The notes under the pieces were generated by a model that had not been told where the DNA came from, ran no database searches, and was given only the letters and a program-made list of their open reading frames with translations. Source: Theristus sp. LFF4_11 (taxonomy: Eukaryota; Nematoda; Chromadorea; Monhysterida; Xyalidae). Taken from it: a DNA stretch of 64,000 nt. The stretch spans positions 28,929 through 92,928 of the forward strand of contig JASANC010002525.1 in the NCBI GenBank assembly GCA_030248135.1, read 5' to 3'. Below, piece after piece: positions 60,201 to 64,000 of this stretch. Every line of letters begins with the position of its first letter. Position 1 is the stretch's first letter. Position numbers and translations under genes: made by a program.

Positions 60201-61883
60201 TTGAAATGGTTTACGGGATTTTTTCATTCGACGAAATGCAGTGGATTTATTTCGGTGGGCAAAAAAACGACGAAAAACACAATTCCCTACTCAGGTCATT
60301 CCAGTGTTTGGGAATAATCAAAGTTAATAGGAGGCTAGAAGTTACTAGAAATTCCAGCTGTCAGTTCAGTCGGTTGGTGGGTGGCTCGTTTCCCAAATTG
60401 TTCGTTATGATAATCAATTTTTTCAAGTTCTGCGACTGAATGCGTGTGCAGACGGAGAAAGAAAACTAGTTTCAATCTTTATGTGGCAATTCAAAGTCGC
60501 CTAAGTGACTCGGCCTTGTGTATGTGACTCGGATCACTTTACCAATTTTGAATTCTCGCACCAAAATAAAATTTCTCAATTTTTTTCTCAATTTATTTCA
60601 ACTCAACGCGCTCGAAAGCGGTAACGACCAAAAGCAGTCACAAAATTTCCTAATAATACGCAATGACGACGATAAAAGATCATAGGAAAACGACAGCCGC
60701 AATCCGAAAAACCACCGTTCTGTTCACCTTTGTGCCATCCGTTTGCACTTTGATTTTCGACCGTTCGAACGCGAAATACAGCGCCACAATCAACGCGCGA
60801 TAGTTGACGTCGTGCTCCTCGAAATACCGCCAAATGTTCGAGTCACCCTGTGACGAACTGTAACGGTGCAACAGCGGACAAGCTGAAAAGAAACAAGAAT
60901 GAAAAATCTTGTTCAATTTCTGAACAACCAGCCGATCATTGTCGTTTTTTCGGTCCTGCGGCAACTAAATATGTTTGACAGACGTGGAAATAAAATCAGT
61001 TTTACGAGTGCTTGATGCGGCAATTCAAAGTCAACGAGTGACCCAGTTGGACCTTTGAGAGCACGGTTTACTTAAGCAATTTTGAATTGCCGCGTCGAGC
61101 AGCCCCAAGCACGAAACTAATTTCCTATCTAGGAAAAAAGATGATAATCAGGATGGTCCGTCAGAATGATAAACTGTTTTTTTTGTTCCTGAGTTTTTTT
61201 ACAACAAAGTATCAAAGGAATTTTTAGCGGGAGAACTTTGTACTCGGAATCGGAAACAAATTTCAAGTGCATAGCACCAACCGCGTTTCAAGACATTGAT
61301 GAAAGTAGCGCCGTTTTCGAAACACGCAGGCTGCAGAACGTCCTCGTAAGTCTCATACTCGGTGAAATCGGCCTTCCAAATCGCCTGCAACAAAACGCTG
61401 CGTCGTGAAATTATGATATGTGGACCGACATTTGTGAATTCGTAGCTCTCATACACCTCGCTAGGCAATTGGAAGTGATGCCATTTTGTGCTTTGATGTA
61501 AAGTGTGAAACTTGGGTTACACCGGTGCGGGCTACAGCTCGCAAAAAAGCGTACAGAACGCCGTCAAGTGTAAGGGGGCACCCAACCGTCGAGCAGGTTT
61601 CAACCGTTTCAACACGTCCAAGAGTCTACCAGGTCACCAATAGATCACTGCGAGAACTTCTTTGACAACTACAGTCAATATCCATTATAAACTAAAATTC
61701 CATTCCAAAACCGTCGATCAGCCAAAACCACACCGATGATTCGCAATTTCCTACCTGCACATCTTCGTCGCCAAAGTCAGATAGATCAAGTTTTCTCAGC
61801 GTATCGGCAATTTGTTCTTGGAGGTTATGGATGTTTCCATCACGATTTCTGTCATCGTGAATCTGCTCATCGTCCTCGTCCAT
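42297..61883 (-). CDS. NCAPD3: Condensin II subunit D3 (NCAPD3; HCP-6 in worms)
   Basis: Thirty-three exons in phase: 61883-61755, 61384-61282, 60882-60728, 60173-60057, 59638-59492, 59169-59008, 58844-58650, 58070-57950, 57400-57156, 56678-56475, 55999-55917, 55796-55685, 55433-55329, 54808-54651, 53890-53756, 53114-52964, 52616-52422, 52058-51936, 51439-51164, 50587-50455, 50021-49928, 49583-49419, 48821-48599, 47647-47509, 47292-47117, 46706-46596, 46118-45960, 45659-45557, 45147-44933, 44404-44344, 43965-43667, 43385-43031, 42547-42297. About 1799 residues. HEAT-repeat landmarks: DEKTLVRKAVTQAIHAVL (near 595), TLSVRKQASDSLTTLL (640), RAQAVVALGKLCLHDE and AVIRNNCIIVIADLAKRY (1050-1100), SLKDRSRLVRKQTLTVLASL (1115), FAQHFVECVYHFN (1183), MSVKTVLVESNSPLLRHLML (1340). 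The tail has S/T-P sites and RRRSLRQS. It shapes mitotic chromosomes. Core exons are near certain. After 45147 the chain is less so: reading through to a stop at 44831 would end it near residue 1510. Confidence 0.92.
42553..42631. repeat. R1 MITE, copy 9
   Basis: TAAAGGTGCATTCATGACGC and GCTTCATGAATGCGCCTTAA. It ends only 6 bp from the last condensin D3 exon, so element-derived bases lie next to the splice acceptor (TTTATTCAG). Confidence 0.85.
43755..43865 (-). repeat. Coding hexamer satellite (Asp-Ala/Asn-Ala)
   Basis: Plus-strand units of GCATCAGCATTAGC type code for ADADANADASADADANAD-like sequence on the minus strand in condensin D3 exon 31. They give an acidic, disordered stretch in the C-terminal tail. 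Confidence 0.85.
44419..44575. repeat. R2 MITE, copy 5
   Basis: TACAGTCGAACTCTGAAATA and TTGAGTTCGACTGTA ends; contains GGTGGTCACGTGATGC. It lies in a condensin D3 intron, joined head to tail with the next element. Confidence 0.85.
44576..44735. repeat. R2 MITE, copy 6 (joined to copy 5)
   Basis: Starts GGTTATCGGCCGATTGGTTG directly after copy 5 and ends GCCTATAATTTACAGTTGGA. It carries TCACGTGATGCAC and a CCAATC arm. The left terminus is missing, as at 10198. Confidence 0.7.
45340..45430. repeat. R10 repeat, copy 1
   Basis: Contains AGTTTTATTTGTAAGCCTCA and AACGTCCATTATGCAAAC, found again at 59890-59958. Intronic in condensin D3. Confidence 0.5.
45780..45872. repeat. Degenerate (CAAT) simple repeat
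   Basis: Imperfect tandem CAAT/CAAC units (CCAATCAATCAACAAAAATC). Similar tracts lie at 46908-47110 and 57811-57914, all in condensin D3 introns. Confidence 0.8.
46908..47110. repeat. Degenerate (CAAT) simple repeat
   Basis: A 200 bp run of CAATCAAT, CCAATCAGCC and similar units, ending just 5' (in plus coordinates) of a condensin D3 exon at 47117. Confidence 0.8.
47371..47460. repeat. R1 MITE, copy 10
   Basis: TTAAAGGCGCATTTACGAAG and AATGAATGCCGCTTAA with TTAA on both sides; part of the right arm is deleted. Intronic in condensin D3. Confidence 0.82.
47673..47938. repeat. R4 MITE, copy 4
   Basis: TACCGTAAAGTCTTGCATAT and GCAAGACTTTACGGTA ends, full length. Intronic in condensin D3. Confidence 0.9.
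48842..48920. repeat. R1 MITE, copy 11
   Basis: TCAAGCAGCATTCATGAAGC and GCTTCATGAATGCCCCTTCA, one of the shortest copies. It begins 21 bp from the acceptor of the condensin exon at 48821. Confidence 0.85.
48956..49136. repeat. R7 element, copy 5
   Basis: CTACGACTCAATAATGCGTT, GCGGCAATTGAGAATTAC, CACCAATTTTGAATTGCCGC and CTACGCATGCGCGC occur in order. It lies between two R1 copies in a condensin intron. Confidence 0.65.
49211..49308. repeat. R1 MITE, copy 12
   Basis: TTCAGCGGCATTCATGAAAC and CTTCATGAATGCACCATTAA. Intronic in condensin D3, about 110 bp from the exon ending at 49419. Confidence 0.85.
50165..50270. repeat. R8 element, copy 3
   Basis: CACAGTCCACAATCAAACAC and GCCAGTGTGTTTGTTTGTCC form the two arms. 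Confidence 0.5.
50300..50445. repeat. R2-related element, diverged
   Basis: CAATCAGCTGATTGGTTGG, GGTGATCACGTGATGCAT and TGTCACGTGATCACCAACCA match the R2 arms, but the CAGTCGAACTC ends are decayed. It runs up to the donor side of the condensin exon at 50455. Confidence 0.65.
53278..53500. repeat. R6 element, copy 3
   Basis: TTTAAACGTGTCCCACTGAA TGACGTCA at the left and TGACGTCATTTTAGTCCGG then ACACGTTTGAATAAA at the right. Intronic in condensin D3. Confidence 0.85.
54000..54230. repeat. R6 element, copy 4
   Basis: Same orientation as copy 3, in the next condensin intron; ends TTTAAACGTGTCCCACTGAA and CCGGACACGTTTGAATAAAT. Confidence 0.85.
54843..54985. repeat. R7 element, copy 6
   Basis: GCGTTTGCAGACGCAGAAAG, CGCGAATTTTGAATTCCCGC and GCGCGCATTGAGTCTCGGGA. 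It ends about 35 bp upstream (on the minus strand) of the condensin exon at 54808. Confidence 0.7.
56912..56990. repeat. R8 element, copy 4
   Basis: CAGTACAGTCACAGAAACAA and ACACACAGGCACACACGA match R8 copies at 6535 and 59735. Intronic in condensin D3. Confidence 0.5.
57811..57914. repeat. Duplicated segment with (CAAT) tracts
   Basis: CATCAGACAATGTGTCGAATAAAATCAATC-type sequence occurs twice about 77 bp apart (57791 and 57870), each followed by CAAT repeats and CAATGACTCTC. It is a short tandem duplication in a condensin intron. Confidence 0.75.
59735..59865. repeat. R8 element, copy 5
   Basis: GTGCAGTCACAACGACAAAC and ACACACTGGCACACACCAC. Intronic in condensin D3, just before R10 copy 2. 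Confidence 0.5.
59890..59958. repeat. R10 repeat, copy 2
   Basis: AAGTTTTATTTGTAAATCTC and AACTTCCATTATGCAAAC correspond to copy 1 at 45340 with the same order and spacing. Confidence 0.55.
60427..60570. repeat. R7 element, copy 7
   Basis: GTTCTGCGACTGAATGCGTG, GAAAACTAGTTTCAATCTTT and ACCAATTTTGAATTCTCGCA. Intronic in condensin D3. Confidence 0.65.
61002..61120. repeat. R7 element, copy 8 (short)
   Basis: GATGCGGCAATTCAAAGTCA and GCAATTTTGAATTGCCGCGT pair as the two arms. The outer ATTGAGTC parts are missing. Confidence 0.6.
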
Positions 61884-64000
61884 GTTGGCCGTCGTATCGG
61901 AGTTCAGTTTCGGTTTAGAATCCACAAAAAATTAACTGGAGGCAATGGACGTCAGCGAAGAAAACGAGGATAATTGGTAAGGAAAAATCGGCACAATCAG
62001 AAGCTTGTGGTGACAAGAAAACCGAGTTTTTAGCGCCTGCTGTTTGCTTTTGGAACTGCTGTCCTGTCTGGAAAGAAATTTTGACAGAAGACAAATAAAT
62101 TCGACGGAACTATACGAAAACTGTGGCAGCATCTGATTGGTTGCACCATTTTCAGCGTTTAGCAAAACTCTATAGATTCATTCGGCCAGGGCTTTCATCT
62201 CAAAAATTCAAACTTACCGCGTAAAACGGTTGAACCTGCACTGCCACTCTACAGTGCCTTCAAACTAACCAAACCAACTTCAACAAATCAATATCAGCAC
62301 GCTGACGCGCACAAACGGGTGATAAAATCAAACCCATTTTCAAAGGCAAACCCGAAAAGCCACACATTTTTTTTCAAAACAGTCTCATATTTTATTCACC
62401 ATTTTCTTTATCAACAAAAACATAGGTGGAATCATTATTTAAAATAAAAACAAAACAAAAAATGATGTGGATATGGATCATGGACGAATGGATGAAAATG
62501 CAACCCGTTGGTTGGCTGCATCAATGAGCGAAGCGAGCTGATTGGTCGAAGCAAATGATGGTGTACCGTGTACTAAAGCAGCGAATCGGTGGACAAGATT
62601 TGAAATTCATTTGTTTTCGACGTCAATTTATAGCACCGCGACTAGATTAGTCCCGTCTGAACGACTCTTAAAAATGGATTCTTGGATTCTGTGGACGTTT
62701 GGCGGTTTTTCAATTCAAAAGTGCAACAATTTTTTTCCATGTTATGAAACAACAATCAGAAAATGTATCATATTCCGCTAATGTTTGGACTGGGAAAGCC
62801 AACTTACTAAAAAGTGAGATGGAAACCAAACGAACTGAATGGTTTAGATTTTTTTAAACGGCAACAACTTGCCGTCATAAAAAGTTTTTTTCTGTGCTTT
62901 CGACTGGAAAACGAGAACTTACACGCCAAACTAAAATAAAACACACCAAAAGGAAACACATGACACAGGTAAAAACTAAAAAAAGATACAAAGACAACAC
63001 CAAAAATTTTGAATGAAAAACACACACACTCCGACGAACCAAATAAAAGCCAATATTTTCGATGTACATACATAGAATACAAAGTCAATCTTGCAATACT
63101 GATTTCCCCATGGCGAAAATCAAAATCAAAATGGCGATGTTTGCCTGTGGAAATAATAGACGAATCAGAAATCAGTGATAAACGAATAAACAGTAGCATT
63201 AACATAACATGAAATTTTTCAAACGGAAAACTGCTGCACAATAAACCTACGATCACATCAGACAAAATAGCACTTTATACGAATTGGGTACAAAAGTCTA
63301 TACTAAATTTTGGACAAGATCATGCACCACCACTGTTTTTGGCCATACTTGACAAACTGAAAATTTAAAAACTGAGTAAAAAGACATGGAACTTGGTAGG
63401 TGCCGATTATACCGCCCATCCACCAAGCCCAGACACACAAAACACGACACAATATTTCACTTCAAAAAGCTGTGAAGAAAAAATCGAGACCACAAGAAAA
63501 ATATGGAAAAAAAGAACGCACACACCGCTGGCCAGCCACAAAACTAAAAATACAAGGAAGAAAATTGTATGGGCACAATCAATGTGCGGGTCAAATGAAG
63601 GGGGTGGCGTTTGTTTTAAAAAACTTTAAAAAGTCGCCAATCGGTTAGGGGAATGAATCGGTGTTTGGGCACAAAGTGCAGGACAATAAAAAGTCGCCAA
63701 TCGGTAAGCGGGAATGGTTGTTTGGGCACAAAAGTGCGGGGCAACAAAAAGTCACAAATCGATAAAAAAAACACCAGCTTAACGAAATAGAAATGGAACT
63801 GTAGAAAACGAAGAAACAAGAGAATCAAAGAAGACACACCCCACATGACTCGACGGAAAAGAATACAATACAGTGAAAAGAAGGAAGAAGAACTGAAGCA
63901 GCTGTCAATCACGTGGATGTGCGGGGTGCAGGAAGCTCGATTGGACACAATGTTCGTCGAATTTTCGTGCTTGCAAGTCAGTCTGAAAAAAAGTGAAACA
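61884..64000. other. Upstream region of condensin D3, no gene seen
   Basis: AT-rich sequence that should contain the condensin promoter and leader. No CDS on either strand is supported. The only structure noted is the tandem repeat at 63627-63765. Confidence 0.5.
63627..63765. repeat. Tandem repeat, about 60 bp unit, 2.3 copies
   Basis: AAAGTCGCCAATCGGTTAGG, AAAGTCGCCAATCGGTAAGC and AAAGTCACAAATCGATAAAA start successive units, each followed by a TGTTTGGGCACAAA block in the first two. Confidence 0.8.

Overview
The window is a piece of an animal nuclear genome. Every gene is split by GT-AG introns, there are no operons with ribosome binding sites, and short transposon-derived repeats are very abundant. 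I favour a nematode or a close ecdysozoan relative. The ribosomal protein L19 reads like nematode L19 in several stretches ([32 protein letters not shown]), and the condensin D3 length is close to that of the worm protein. This placement is inference, and a tardigrade or similar animal is not excluded. Coding exons are GC-rich, while introns and intergenic DNA are AT-rich.

Layout, left to right. 1-12025 (+): the 3' two thirds of a Misshapen/TNIK/MIG-15 Ste20-type kinase gene, running from the end of the kinase domain through a long low-complexity linker to a complete CNH domain. 13879-16343 (-): an unrecognised 440-residue protein with a 45-codon uninterrupted CAA (Gln) tract. 19823-22330 (-): ribosomal protein L19. 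25119-26375 (-): a small secreted cysteine-rich Ly6-like protein. 26640-26990 (-): a doubtful exon with one membrane segment. 28665-32833 (+): an endonuclease/exonuclease/phosphatase-fold protein with Ser-Ala-Lys repeats, a large acidic insertion and lost catalytic residues. 34704-36879 (+): a Hairy/Enhancer-of-split repressor ending in WRPW. 38157-41647 (+): a secreted protein that appears to join Vps62/DUF946-type repeats to an aerolysin-like tail. 42297-61883 (-): condensin II subunit D3 (NCAPD3/HCP-6), modelled as 33 exons that keep phase throughout. 61884-64000 shows no gene.

The gene models rest on reading-frame continuity, splice-site motifs and intron phase. They were worked out by hand without RNA evidence. 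The genes do not form a pathway: a signalling kinase, a translation protein, a chromosome-condensation factor, a developmental repressor and secreted proteins lie side by side, as is usual in animal genomes.

The space between and inside genes is filled with at least ten families of short inverted-repeat elements (MITE-like), labelled R1-R11 here. R1 (about 80-100 bp, flanked by TTAA, piggyBac-like) has 13 copies. R2 and R3 (TA-CAGT termini, Tc1/mariner-like) carry CCAAT-box and E-box motifs. R4 and R5 begin TACCGTA, and R5 is extremely G-rich. R6 carries TGACGTCA near both ends. The most interesting items are the Vps62/aerolysin-like fusion, the degenerate EEP protein, the pure CAA tract, and the nested and acceptor-adjacent elements.
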